Made by a program: the position numbers and the translations under genes. Positions 43,112 through 55,340 of a stretch of DNA of 64,000 nt are shown here, one piece after another (within the stretch, counting starts at the first letter, position 1; each line of letters begins with the position of its first letter). The stretch lies in the NCBI GenBank assembly GCA_023213395.1, contig CM041465.1, positions 111,359,741 through 111,423,740 on the forward strand, given 5' to 3'. This DNA is from Cycas panzhihuaensis. Its lineage: Eukaryota; Cycadophyta. Below the pieces are notes generated by a model, which did no database searches, had not been told where the DNA came from, and worked only from the letters and a program-made list of their open reading frames with translations.

Positions 43112-45842
43112 TGTTTCTCGGCTTCTGAGAATGGATACGGAATCACCGACTTAGGTAAGTGTAGGTATGTTTCTCACCTTATCATCACTTTCTTTTAATG
43201 AGTATTTGCTTACATGTCTGCATGTTTGTGGCTTTGTAGACGACTTTGTCTTCGTCTACACTTATTTTAGCCTATGACCACTATAGCAAGGGCACACTCC
43301 TAGTAAGTGTGGCACCCTGGTGGCCACCCCACTTCCCGCATTCTACCCTCCTCACTCCAGGATCCATTCGGCTTACGCCACCTCCGCCCGTGTGATGACC
43401 CGTCATTGTTTGGTTGACTTGCCACATCGTTTGAATCCTACTTTTGCTCTTTTGGACCCGTTTGTTGGCTTGTTTACCCTCGAGTAGGTGTCTCAGCCCC
43501 CCTATTGGCCCTTTTTGTCATCTTCCCCAGCCTAGACTGGCTGTCTGGGCCTGGTTTTGCCTTCAGGTGAATACCACCGTGATTTTCATGGTACCGCTAG
43601 AAAATCCGTGGTACCGCAGATTTTGCGGCGGTATGACTGTTCCAATCTATTTTTAAAAACCTGTTGTGGCAATTTCGCATTTATTACGAAACTACCATAT
43701 GTCTCGTGACTTAACTCGCTACTAACTATGCCCTAATCGCTTGCTTTAGGGTTTGGGTTGGGTATTTAAGTCATCATTTACTCATTTTTAGGGACTTTTT
43801 GCTCACTTTTTAGATTGCTCCTCAAGGAAACCACGCTGTGCTCTGCTATTCTCTATTGCCCTACTACTACTACAGGACTTGCGTCTCTCCTCCAGTGCCC
43901 AGCTCTCCTTTGGTGTAGCTAGGACATCTTCCCAGCCCCTCACACACCTTGGAGAGGGCCCCTTGGAGAGATCTCAGCGGATTCTTACCTCGGGTAGCCA
44001 TCAAGCGTTCCAAGTGCATGTGTTCTTCCTCCAACTCCATTAGCAGGGTCCTAAACCTGCTATACCATAGTTTTTAGGCTGATTTCTCAGCCTCTTCTTA
44101 CTAGCCCTTAGCTGAGGTAAGCACCTCTTCTCTTCCTCTTAGGTATTCATTGATTTGGGTTATTTTTCTTATGCAATTGATGCCCTATCTTGCTTGTCTC
44201 CTTGCTTGTCTTTGTGAGGGTTGTTTTCCTCTTTATATTGGGTTGTTTTACTCCTGTTATAGTGGCTCCTTGCTTGTGTTTATTACTCAAGGTAGCAGCA
44301 CAGAGGGTTGACATAGGATTTGGGAGAGAGTTGGGTGGATTCTGCACCACCTTCCACGCTCCTCAAGTGGCTTTAAGCCCCCGAAACCTTCCCTCTTGCC
44401 TCGTGCTGTCCTTGGCACTCAAACAAGGGTTTGTTGGGCCTTCCTTAGCCGCTAAAATCAGCACTGTCACATATTGCAGTGCTGGTTTGAGGGCTGAAGC
44501 TTAGGTCTGGGTGACTCACATAAGTCCCAATCGCTTGATCTTTGCCCAACTCTCTTCCCGGCAACCCAGTTTGCTCTTCATAGCATCCCGGCTTGCCGTA
44601 GGTCCTCTTTGGCTCCATTCAATTCCCTTGCTATTATTTTTCCAGCCATCATTCTTAGCCTTGCCATCACTACCGTGTGGCTTTTGGGGGAGGTTAGGGT
44701 TGTTCTTTGCAGGAGGTGGGCCACTCTGAGGCTTACCGGTTACTTTCCTTTTGCTTTGGTTATCCTCCTTTACATATTATCATCATTGTGTTGATGCTAA
44801 CATATACATGTTTAAGTTTATATTTGTATTACATAGACATGTATTGTTAGGATCTTGTCATTGCATGTTAATACCATTTCTCCGAAAAGGGGGGGGTTGC
44901 CGTCTACTTGCAGGTGTTCGGAAAGCGCAAAGGACCTTTCTTCATTTGTCCCTTTGCTGGTAAGTGCTTCCATGCATGTTGTACTTTCATACTCCATTTA
45001 TTGTTAGTATTTGGTCTCTTTCTTTCCTTGGTTTTGTACTTTAGTATTTTTCTGGGGAAGGTAAGGGAGCCCCCCATTCTAATCCACCACGATGCTTCAC
45101 GACTGCCGCGCCTCGTGGAGTAGTTTTGGGTGTCCCTCGGGAGTGCCATCGTCACAACACGCTTCCGGCCCAGGTACACGCTTTCACTTCGCCCTACCAC
45201 TCTTTCCTCTTGAATTTCCTTTACATAAGTAGTAATTAACTCATTAGAAATCAAAAGGAGAAATCCACTTTGCTTTGGTTCATGCTTTATTTACTTTGTT
45301 GCATGCATCTTTTTTTCTAGCCATAGGAAAAGGTCTTAGGAAACTGTCCCTTTCACCTTTTCCCTCCCTTTGCCGTGCAAGCTCCCTGCTCTCCTTATTA
45401 TTTGTGTGTTTAGTTAGTTTGCTTAGGCATACCTTGACCCACCTCCTGGGGTCATCCCTCTTACTTTCCTTTGGTTCCCCGCTTCACCGGATAACCAAAG
45501 TGACCCTGTCCATAGGCCAACTACTTTCCTATCCTCCCTTGTTTCCCATTGCTCTAGTTAAACCCTTGAAGGTTCATTTTTATCCCCTTCCAGCCATCCA
45601 AGGGTGGGAGGATCCTTCCCTCAGGTCAACCCAAGCTAACCCTATGCCTCCTCACCTCCTGTTCGAAGTGGGGGGATCACCCTTTGGTAGCTATATTCCA
45701 TTGCAGGTCCTAAACTCGTGCTTCGGCGCACGGGGTGCCCTGCGTGGTATTTACCCTACTTATAGGTCTCTTTCTCGATCATATTATCACCCACTCTTAC
45801 CATACATATTTATTTAGGTAGCTATCCGTAGACGCACATCCA
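43112..45842 (+). repeat. B1 3' LTR (complete)
   Basis: The 2731-bp LTR starts TGTTTCTCGGCTTCTGAGAATGG and ends GCACATCCA. It aligns with the truncated 5' LTR (6180-8402) and with the B2 LTR. The sequence after 45842 is unrelated AT-rich DNA. Confidence 0.9.
43745..43770 (+). promoter_or_regulatory. LTR promoter: telomere-like box and TATTTAAG
   Basis: TTTAGGGTTT (43745-43754) followed by TATTTAAG (43763-43770), in the same arrangement as 6317-6342 and 57850-57875. Confidence 0.55.
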
Positions 45843-48262
45843 GAATCTAGGGCAATTTGTGTATTAACTTTATTCCCACTTATAATACGTAATTTAGGTC
45901 TAGATGTGTGGGTCATTTAAGACCTTTAAATTTGGCTATTTGGGTCCACCATAGCCTCAATCATGATTGGAAACTACTTAATACTTTGAGGTATAGAACA
46001 AATCTTAGAAATTTATTATGATAGTGTCACTAAGCCACTCATAGGATTTATTTTTTAACCCATTTCATAATTAAAGTTGATCCCATAAGCTTGAAACTTG
46101 GCCAAATTAATTAATTTTTTCTATGTTCTACATATTCATTGAATAGTCTTTGAGTTACTATTACATTTCATATAATATAAATCATTCAAATTGATGAATG
46201 AAATCTGTGGAAACTATGATTGTTCTACTATGACATTAATTATTTGTGATTAAATAATTTTTTTTTGACAAATGCTGGAATGTATTTCCACCTTTTAGTG
46301 ACAATCACTAAAGATGTTAAACTGTGATGACAACCACAACTTTGATACAAACTCAAATAACTCCTCCTTTGAAGGGTACTTATTACTGAGGTTAAACTAT
46401 AACAATAACCTATGGATTCTAAGCCCATCAATGAAGTTGAGCTTATGAGCCAACTTCCTAATCAATTCCTATCAAATCTCTAAAATAAGGGTAGACTATG
46501 TGATACTTCAACATAAGCCTAGATTATTTTATAAATATATAAATATCAATGCTATTATTATTGTCCAATATGGTTAATCTCCCTATATATCCTTAGTCTA
46601 GTTCTTTCTTATTCATGTTATTTACAATTTGTTTTCTTTCCCTAGTTAATATGTTTTTTTTTAATTAAAAGCTAAAAAAGTATAAAATAAAGAGACCAAA
46701 AAATCTAGCTCCATTACAAGTCTGAATTAGAACAAACTCTAGTATGATTTTAAACAATTATCTACTATCTAGATGTTTTCCTATTATGGTCTTCTAAAAG
46801 GATCAATCCCTAGTATTCTCCCCAGTGTGAACCTTATTTAACTAGATTTATTTTAAGTCTCCCTTCTTTCGAGTTTATTGTTTTATAAAAATAAGAAATA
46901 AAAAAACCAAAGACTAAAAATATAACTCTGAAATAAGCCAAAATTACTCCTACCTTTGTAAAGTAATTATTAATATGGTTAATCTATGGTGATCATCATT
47001 GATCTCTGAGTCTATACTTCTAGCATTCAAGGCAACCACTCTTATACCTAAGGTTAAAACTAGCTCCAAGATGAGCTTGAATAAATCCTCCTCTAAAGGG
47101 TACTCATTGATGAGGCTAAAATAAGATAATAACCTTTAGGTTTTGAGTCTACTAAATCATTGGATTATAATCCCAATGTACCAATTGCTATTGAGGCAAC
47201 CCCTTAGGTGCTTAATATTACTCTAAAAATAGTCACTAAAGAAGATAAACTATAGTGACCTTTTTGTGTTTACTTAGGTTTCATTATGGATTCCAAGATT
47301 ATCGTTGTTGGATTGGATAATAGGGCCAATTTTTGTCTTATTCAATACACCTTTAAAGTTCTTTTAAATGAGGTTAAACTAGTGACAATATTCTCAAAGC
47401 ATTCTCTAAGGAGGCTAAACCATTATAGATTGCCTTCTAATTTCATTTCTATAAACTCATTAATAGTCTATATAAGGTATTATTGATAGCATTCATCATC
47501 TTGCAATACACATCTAAAGAGGTTCTACTACCAAAAGGGCTAAATGTTTCCTATAACCTGAGAAATTCATAATCATTACACTAATATATATCTTATATTT
47601 TAGTTTTAGTTTAGTTTAGTATGGGTTTTACTTCTTATAAGAATGTGCTACTATTTGCTTATTGATATTATAGATAGGTGTGCGAGTATTCAATAGATGA
47701 TGATTGTAACCATGGTTAGTTACTATAAAAGTTATTTGGTCAAGCTTTATGAACTAAAGAAAGGCTCTTTAATACATCTATATACACTTCCTTCCTTTAT
47801 TCTACTTCTATTTATAACATTATTTTAGTTAGCTTACCTTTTTTAACACATCTCTTATTAAAGTCAATGTTGTTTTATGCATTTACCACCATCCCATCAT
47901 GATTTTTATTTTTCTAACTTTGACTTCTATCATCCCATTCTAATTTCTATTTGTCCTACCTTAATTTCTAGTTATTTTGTTAGTTTTGGAATTGTTGTAG
48001 TACTACAAAGTTTATCATTATACTGTAGAGTATAACTTTGTGGCACCATGGTAAACTTTGTGAGATAAATATTTTCACTTCTAACCTTTTTAAGCTTGTG
48101 GTTGGTAGTGTATTTATGGTGCCCAACTCTAGCTTATCCATTAAATCTCATTAAAACCATAGCTTACCCATGGGATTCATCTAAACCATGAGCTCATTAA
48201 TGCTCTGGTATTAATTGACACCAAATATATAGGTCACTTACCTATGGTTTTATGGAAAACTA
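45843..48262. other. AT-rich intergenic DNA with degenerate repeats
   Basis: No gene is recognisable. Between about 46280 and 47520 a loose motif of the form GAGGTTAAACTATAxTGACAACC recurs many times (see findings). An inverted repeat at about 48003-48050 resembles the U3 hairpin block of the Tat LTRs. Confidence 0.6.
48258..48262 (+). other. Target site duplication of copia D (left)
   Basis: AACTA before the left LTR at 48263, repeated after the right LTR at 55336-55340. Confidence 0.85.
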
Positions 48263-48650
48263 TGTTAAAAACATCAGAATCTTTAATACATATGTATTGG
48301 TCAATAAATGTTAAGCAAACTAGCTACAATAATCAAAGAAGCATGCCAAATGAATAGAACAAAATGACTAGAAATGTTACAGGTGAATTCATCATACTAT
48401 AAGGCTTTCTCTTGAGTAGAGATTCCACATTAACATGAGGACATTACATGATACAAGGGCGCAGATCATAATATATAGTCTATCTTCTAGTATTACATGT
48501 TATTTTATAGGCTAACTTAATGGCACATGAGGTAGACTTGGCTTTAATATTAAAATATAATTGAATTACATCAAGGGTCTATTAATATATAATATAAACA
48601 TTAGATTATAAAGGTATAAAAAAAGATCATGCTATTAATTAGTTTTAACA
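48263..48650 (-). repeat. Copia D 3' LTR
   Basis: The ends are TGTTAAAA and TTTTAACA, perfect 8-bp inverted ends. It aligns with 54947-55335. The adjacent minus-strand polypurine tract TTAAGTGAGGG (48651-48661) identifies it as the 3' LTR. Confidence 0.9.
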
Positions 48651-48661
48651 CCCTCACTTAA
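48651..48661 (-). other. Copia D polypurine tract
   Basis: On the minus strand TTAAGTGAGGG lies directly next to the LTR start. Confidence 0.65.
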
Positions 48662-50110
48662 TAGCAACTTCATTTCTTTAGATGTTGAGGTCATGTCTAA
48701 ACCCTTCAAACTTTTATTTACCAAGTACTTTGGCGAAGATGTTCGTGAGCTAGTCTTTAGTAGGATAGTAGACAAGATCAACTTCTCCATTCTAGACATG
48801 CTCATGGATGAAGTGGTGTTGGAATTTAATATGATTGGTTCTAGTATAGAATACAAGATTCTTTATCATCTTCAATACACTTTGATTATCACACTATAGG
48901 ATGGTAGGTGCACATTATTGAAGTATACTCAAGGCCAAACTAATGTGTGTCACAGATGTATTTAAGGTTCCTAATGGTTACTTTCTAATAAGATGATTTT
49001 TTTTATGACATGTATCTAGAGTAGATCCTTACTAAGGCTCCCAACTAACTACCAATATAAAGTGGGATCAAAAGGCTTTCCTTATTCATCTAGGTTTCAC
49101 TTAGTTCTTATCTTTATGGGAATTGGTATTGGCTTATATTTTATCATCCTAAATCCCTCTAAGATCTCATTGGCATACTTAGTTTGAGTTAAGAGGATGT
49201 GTCCTGGTTCTTTCCAAACATCAATTCCAAGGAAGTAGTGGAGAATCCCAAGGTCAATCATCTCAAAGTTTCTTTTTAACTCTGATTAAGGCTAAGAAAT
49301 TCCATCTATATCATTTCCAGTCATTATAAGGTCATCCACATAAAGAATAATGATTGTGATTAAATTATCTTTAACTTGAATGTAGAGATCAAGGTGAGAG
49401 GGTAAATGATTGAATTTATGCTGAGTGAGAAAGGTATTTATCTTTACATACCAGACATGTGGTACCTACCTAAGTCTATAAAGGGCTTTGATGAGTTTAG
49501 AAACTAAGTGTTCTTATCCAAAAATAGTATAGTTGGAGAGTTTCTTTAAGGAAACCTATTCTTTGAGGTCTCTATTGAGGAAAACACTCTTCACATCTAT
49601 TTGGTAAACATGCCATCTAAATTAGACTATTAGGTACATAATCAAATAGAATATAGTCATGTTAGATATCACTGCAAAGGTCTTATCATAGTCAATTCCT
49701 TCTTACTATTTGAAACCTCTTAGTACAAGGTAAGTTTTATGACACTTTACGATACCATCTACATGAAACTTTATCTTATACAACCATCTATAGTCAATTA
49801 CTTTCTTCCTAAGTGGTAATTTAGTCAACTCCTTAGTGTTATTTTTTAAGATAGAATTCATCTCTTCATCCATAGCTACTTTCTACACTTAGTATTTAAC
49901 TCTCTCCTTAACTATGGAAGGCTTAGGAATTTCAAGGATATATGATATAACGGAAAAGTTAGTGGAGTGTCATATCTTGGAAGGCCTTTTTGTAACTGTG
50001 GGAGGAGAAGGAGAATCCTTTAAGAGCTATTGTACCTATATAGGTGGTGGCTAAAAGGTAGTGGATTCTACTTGAAGGTCATCAATTAAAATATGAGACA
50101 AGGTTATGCT
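48656..50110 (-). pseudogene. Reverse transcriptase and RNase H of copia D
   Basis: On the minus strand RT is recognisable by its catalytic block LYVDDLIMTGND (LYVDDL at 49345-49328). RNase H follows, with its C-terminal signature in pieces: HFIHEHV, GEVDLVYYPTKD and NIFAKVLG near 48840-48720. Stops and frameshifts break it throughout. RT follows integrase, as in Ty1/copia. The frame ends just before the polypurine tract. Confidence 0.8.
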
Positions 50111-50242
50111 TGCTTAAGTGGATGATGAAGATGATGTTGGAACTTATGAGGAACCTAGAGTGTAGGATCAAGCTGATATTGCTGGCTCCAAAATTATTCC
50201 AAGAGTTACCGAAGATGCACCAACTTCTTATAATACTATAAG

Positions 50243-51094
50243 TTAAGGTTGAGGAGGAATCAATTCATGTGGTTCTTTTGCAAATATTACATCCTCTATC
50301 ATGTAAACTTCGTTACCACCTATATTAAATACTTTGTATGCTTTGAAACTAGGTACATAACTAAGGAAGATGCACTTAAGGCTTTTATCATCAAGATTCT
50401 TTCTATTATCCTTTGGGATATGTTTATATGACATGCATCTAAAGATCTTCAAGTATGCTACAAATGGTTTTTGGGCTGACCAAACCTCTTTAGGAGTAAT
50501 GTTCCTAACCACAATTGTAGGACTTATATTGATTAGGGAAGAAGTTGTGGGAATAACATCGACCCAAAATCTGGTGGTAAGATTAGTAACACAAGGCATG
50601 ACTTTTCCTTTATTGATCAAAGTCTGATTCATTCTTTCAACTACATCATTTTACTAAAGTGTATAAGGAGCATAAAATTGATGTTGAATGCCATGTTCCT
50701 TATAAAAATTATTGAATTTATTTGAAATATACTCACCACCATTATCAAATCTAAGGATATTGATTGTCATTCCACTTTCATTTTCTATAGTAGATTTGAA
50801 CTCTTTGAATTTATCTAAGGCTTGATATTTATTTCTCAAGAAATAAACCCATACTTTCCTTGAGAAGTCATCTATAAAGGTAAGGAAATACCAACTTATA
50901 TTGAGATATTAGATCGACATAGGGCCATAAATGTTAGAGTAAACCAACTCTAATGGTTGTGAAGCTCTCCATGTATTTTTGAAAGGAAATTTTTCTCTTT
51001 GTTGATTTCCCTTTAGGCAAGCCTCACATATGTTGTAGTATCTCTTAATTTTAGGTAAGCCATCTACCATTGGTAGCCTACACATAAGGGTCAA
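50243..51094 (-). pseudogene. Integrase of copia D
   Basis: Reading down the minus strand, the GAG_pre-integrase zinc-binding part ends in CEACLKGNQQREKFP (about 51020). The catalytic core comes next: the first Asp region near YSNIYGP, the second in RFDNGGEY (about 50745) and the third acidic residue in VVERMNQT (about 50635). The integrase-RT junction has FRCMSYKHIPKDNRKNLDDKS. The open parts are 50909-51094, 50654-50839 and 50243-50632, separated by stops (for example two consecutive stops near 50655). Confidence 0.85.
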
Positions 51095-51371
51095 GCTTTA
51101 CATATTTAAATGATCTAGGCATTGATGCCATAAGTGGTCTATGTAGCATTCTCCAACTTCTTGTATCAAGGGGACTCTTCATCAATTACATCTTTCTCTT
51201 TATCATATTGAGTTGTGTTGGCCATTGAATAAGATTTATTTTGTGGAGTAGTGGTAAGGGGGGCTCTATCTAGCCTATATAAGCAACCATCTTCATGTCC
51301 TATGGCCACAATTCTACCTATTGCATGGTCTATAATTTGTAAATAGCCTAAATAAAAAGGACATCTAAGTT

Positions 51372-51590
51372 CTACTTGTCCATTTGACTTATGGAAAGCA
51401 GGTTCATCTTCATACCAGGTATAAGGAATACATTACTAATGTGGTATCTAATACTAGAGTATTTCAATGTTATTGGTTCCCTACCAATTTTGGTTATATT
51501 AGAAGTCAAATTATCTCCAAATATGATAGTTTGAGTGTCAATTAGTTGGGTCTCTTCCAACATCTCTTTTAAACCTATTATATACCTCAT
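51372..51590 (-). pseudogene. Protease region of copia D
   Basis: The C-terminal half of a copia protease domain: GDNLTSNITKIG, YHISNVFLIPGMKMNLLSISQ. The last block matches the VxYVPGLxxNLLSISQ signature found in copia elements between protease and integrase. The active-site end is degraded toward 51640. Confidence 0.75.
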
Positions 51591-51682
51591 TGCACTAGAA
51601 TCAAGGAGCCATATAGTATCATCAAGTTATGAGGATAGATCTATAAAAAATACATTATAGGAGGAGGATTCCTGACTATCTC

Positions 51683-53021
51683 CTATGTTTCAACCTTGTT
51701 ATTAATTATTCTATTGGTTTCTTTGATTTTTATTAGAGAATCACTGCCTATTTTGAGGTCTTTGTCCTTTTGTGGGTTTTGGATTCTAATTTTTATGGTA
51801 GAATTAGCCTTGAGGTTGGTATGATGAGCCTCCTTGTTATTGAATAAGACCACCTTGTTGATAATAAGGACCTTCATGTTTTAAAAGAGGGCCTCCTTAT
51901 TATGTAAAGGGGCCTCCTTGAGAAGGGCATGGTCCTCCTTATTGATAAGAGACTCCTTATCTTTGTTAAGTGTAACTAGGACCTCCTTGATAGTATGAAG
52001 GTACTTCCTGTTGATAAATAGGGGGTGGTTGTTGATAATATAGCCCATATACTTGGCTCCCTTAGTTCTACAAGAGTTATTAATCAACCTGTCATCTCCT
52101 ATATTTAATAGCTAGATGTTTAGTTTTACCATAGTAGAGGCAAGTGACATTTGGTTTGCCTTGCTGATTCTTTTGAGATTATCCATGTGGTTGGTGTTGA
52201 GACTGTCGAGTTAGAGAAGAGGAGGAGGAGGTTCTAATAAGTTACTATTGAGTTGGCTACTGATGTAACTCTTGATATGGAGAGAGAATCTAAGTATTGA
52301 TTTAGGTCTTATTGTTAAGTAAGATATTAGGTTGCTCTATTTATAGACTTACCATTTTTTGAGTTTTGGTCTACAAAGATAAGAGATGAGTTAGATGTTG
52401 ATGTCACCCTAGTCTATTGAGTATATTCTCCTCTTGAAGCAAAAGTTGCTCAAAGGTTATAAAGTCCATATTAGAGTAATTATCATGTAGCTTGGATATA
52501 AAGGAGTTGTATTTAATAGATAGAATATTAATGATTTTAGAAATCAAGTCATGATTGGAAGGTGCCTCACTAAGGATAATCAACTTGTTTCTAATTATTT
52601 TAACTTTAGTCAAATGGTTAGTAATATTTCTAGCAAATGTCATAGTAAATAGATGGGCTTTAAGTGTTAAATATATAGATTCATATTTTCTATCACAAAG
52701 GGCATAAAGTATGCTCCATGTCTCATGAGATGTTTAGACAGTTCCAATGCTTTAATCCACACAGCCTTCAACAACTAAGTGGAGGAAGGATAATGCAATG
52801 TTGTCCTTATCTTTGAAGTTTGATAAGACTATATGATTTGGTAGGATTATTTTAGTAAAATTATTAGAATCTTTTGTAGGTATGGGAAGGGTTATGTCCC
52901 GATTAATATAGGCCCAAAATTTGTTCATTATAAGTAAGTTTTTAACTTGATTCTTCTATGGTATAAAGTTATTTATACCATTAAGTTTAATGGTGTTTGA
53001 AAAGAGCATTTGTTATTCCAT
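51683..53021 (-). pseudogene. gag of copia D
   Basis: The gag start is the minus-strand ATG at 53021 (NTIKLNGINNF, KFWAYINRDIT). A UBN2-type middle lies at 52643-52404 (TKVKIIRNKL, LSIKYNSFISKL, FEQLLLQEE). A damaged zinc knuckle (TCLYYGKTKHLAIKY, two Cys lost) lies near 52150-52105. A Gln/Gly/Tyr-rich tail with repeated QGGP units occupies 52030-51780. Stops are frequent, including the third codon. It would have formed the capsid. Confidence 0.75.
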
Positions 53022-54946
53022 GTTTGAAAGTTTCTTTTTTTTTTTTTTGTGTGTTTGATTTATATATTTAAGTCTTTGTGTAATAAGGTACTGATCTACC
53101 TAAGTGGATTTTAATCTAGAATTCTAAGGCTAAGTGTCTCTAAGATAGTTCTTTGTTACTATCCTATCTAGTGGAGCCTACCCACAAGTGGTAGACCAAG
53201 GACCTGATATATCAATACATGATCTCAAGAGATTAGTATACCTTAGTATGTGGGCTATAAAGAAGGTCTTAAGACACCTATGATTTATTTCCCCACATGT
53301 AATGGTCTTATTCCTAATGATAGATCTAATAATGAGAACTTATCTCACCAAGGGACTCATCTCCTGGGTTTAGCTTGATCTCCAAAATCTAAAAGAAAAG
53401 GGTCTTTACCTCAACCTACCACTTAATACACCTGATAGCTAAAGGTTTCATTAATAACTTATAGTACACTAATGGCATGTGCAGGGTGATAACTTTAGAG
53501 GTCCTAACCATTCCCTTTATAAGGCTGGAAAAGGGGGTTTAATTCAAGAGCTATCTTTTTAATATGAGAAACTAATTTTTAATGTGAGTTTCTTACAAAT
53601 AAAAGGTTTCTTTTTAAGTAATATATAAAATAAAAATAAATTAAAAAGATAAAGGTAGGTTTAAAAATCTCTTTGATGGGACAAGCTTAAGAGTGAACTT
53701 AGTCAAACTCTCAAGAGTAACACCTATATAAGAAGTAATACCATGCACCAATTAGTGTTAAAAATTAGAATTAAATATCTGAAAAAGATTGGCCATAGCC
53801 TAAAGTAGTAAAAGAACCTTAGAGAAATTGAAATAAGCCTTCAAAACTTGAGAAATAAGGCTCAAAAAATTTAATTATAAAGGTTAAATTTAGTAGTTAA
53901 TATATTTATCAAATTAGCTTTCAATCTACTTCTAAGCTATACAACTCTGAATCTACTTTTCAATAGTCAAGACTATTCATAAAATGGACATACATTTATA
54001 GAGGTATAGCAAAAAGAGTGCAAGACCTATGTATATCAAAAAATAAGTGAGGATGGGGTTAATCCCCTTCTAAAATTGGCTCTCGATCACCTATTAGTTA
54101 TACGTGACCACCCATTGATCTAGTTAGGGGGCTTATGGATCTGAGAATTTATCAAAATTAGCTAAATGATTTCTGATTATGCAAAAAGAGTTAAATATAA
54201 TTTAATCTTCTTTAGTATCCACACTTTTAAGCTAATTGAGGGTTATATGGTAACTTAATATTACTAGATTTGGGGGCTAAAGGCCTAGATTTCAATTAAA
54301 AGTTAAATTTAGATTAATTTAAATGTCTAAAGTTGAATCATAATGAAAATTTCAAAGATTTTTAATGAGAAAATCTTGTCATGAAGTCACATGGACAACA
54401 CAAGAAGAGAGTGACTCATGGAAAGGTGCAGAGCTATAATAGAGGATCAAACAACCTAAGAATAAGAAAAAAAAAATTAGAGGAATGGACATAAAGAAAA
54501 GAGGGACCCAGTAGAGGTGAAATTTTTTAAAAAGGATCTCATACGAAGGAGAATAGATCCATCAAAGTCTAGAGGCCTACGTGGGCCCAATAGAGAAAAG
54601 CAAAGCCTAAAACTACTTGTAATCACTTTAAATCTACTCTAACAGATTGTATAAGTGGAAGCAAGGCTACTATAAGGATAAATGATACTCTAGCAAAGAG
54701 AAACAACCTACTTTATGTTGAAATAAAAGAAAATTATGGTTTTACATCTATTTTTCTTTAGCAACTTGGAGCCAAACCCTGTATAAGATCAACTGGATAA
54801 ATAAACCACTACATGGGGCTATAATCAACTAGAACCATCTACTCTTTACTTCAAGGTTGCACAATATTTAGATTTTTTGACAGAAAATTTGAAGAAAGTT
54901 GAGTAAACTAGCCTCTAATTACCAAAATAACTTCAAAAAGGTACTA
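53022..54946 (-). other. Long leader of copia D
   Basis: About 1.9 kb between the 5' LTR and gag, which is much longer than typical copia leaders. It is AT-rich with no long reading frame and no recognised domain. The primer-binding site next to the LTR (minus strand TAGTACCTTTTT) is only partly like TGGTATCAGAGC. It may contain an older insertion that I cannot recognise. Confidence 0.5.
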
Positions 54947-55335
54947 TGTCAGGAACATCACAATCTTCAATACATATGTACTAATCAATAAATATTAAGC
55001 AAACTAGCTATAATAATCAAAGAAACATGCAAAATAAATAGAATAAAGTAACTAATAATGTTACAGGTGAATTCGTCACACCATAAGGCTCTCTCTCAGG
55101 TAGAACTTCTTCATTAACATGAGAAAATTACATGATACAATGGTATAGAGCATAATATATAGGCCATCTACCAATATTATATAATATTTGATAGGTCGAC
55201 TTAACAACATTTGAGCTGGACCTGACCTCAATATTAAAATATAATTAAATTACATAAAGGGTCCATTAATATATAATATGAACATTAGATTGCAAAGATA
55301 TAAAGAAATGATGGTTCTACTAGTTAGTTTTAACA
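54947..55335 (-). repeat. Copia D 5' LTR
   Basis: 389 bp, starts TGTCAGGAACATC and ends TTTTAACA. It is collinear with 48263-48650. Confidence 0.9.
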
Positions 55336-55340
55336 AACTA
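55336..55340 (+). other. Target site duplication of copia D (right)
   Basis: AACTA following the LTR end TTTTAACA, identical to 48258-48262. Confidence 0.85.

Larger units (their letters stand above)
6180..45842 (+). mobile_element. Tat-type Ty3/gypsy element B1, interrupted by A1 and A2
   Basis: B1 comprises a 5'-truncated 5' LTR (6180-8402), primer-binding site, gag and protease up to the start of RT (8403-12627), then foreign DNA (A1 containing A2). It resumes with its last internal 331 bp (42781-43111) and a full 3' LTR (43112-45842). The two B1 LTRs align along their shared length. The missing B1 middle (RT, RNase H, integrase and 3' region) must have been deleted together with the 5' end of A1. 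No target duplication can be read because the left LTR end is lost. Confidence 0.75.
48263..55335 (-). mobile_element. Full-length, degenerate Ty1/copia element D
   Basis: Two LTRs of 388 and 389 bp flank, on the minus strand, a leader, gag, protease, integrase, RT and RNase H, which is the copia gene order (integrase before RT). AACTA target duplications flank the 7073-bp element. All frames are broken. Copies of AT-rich flanking DNA lie on both sides. Confidence 0.92.
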
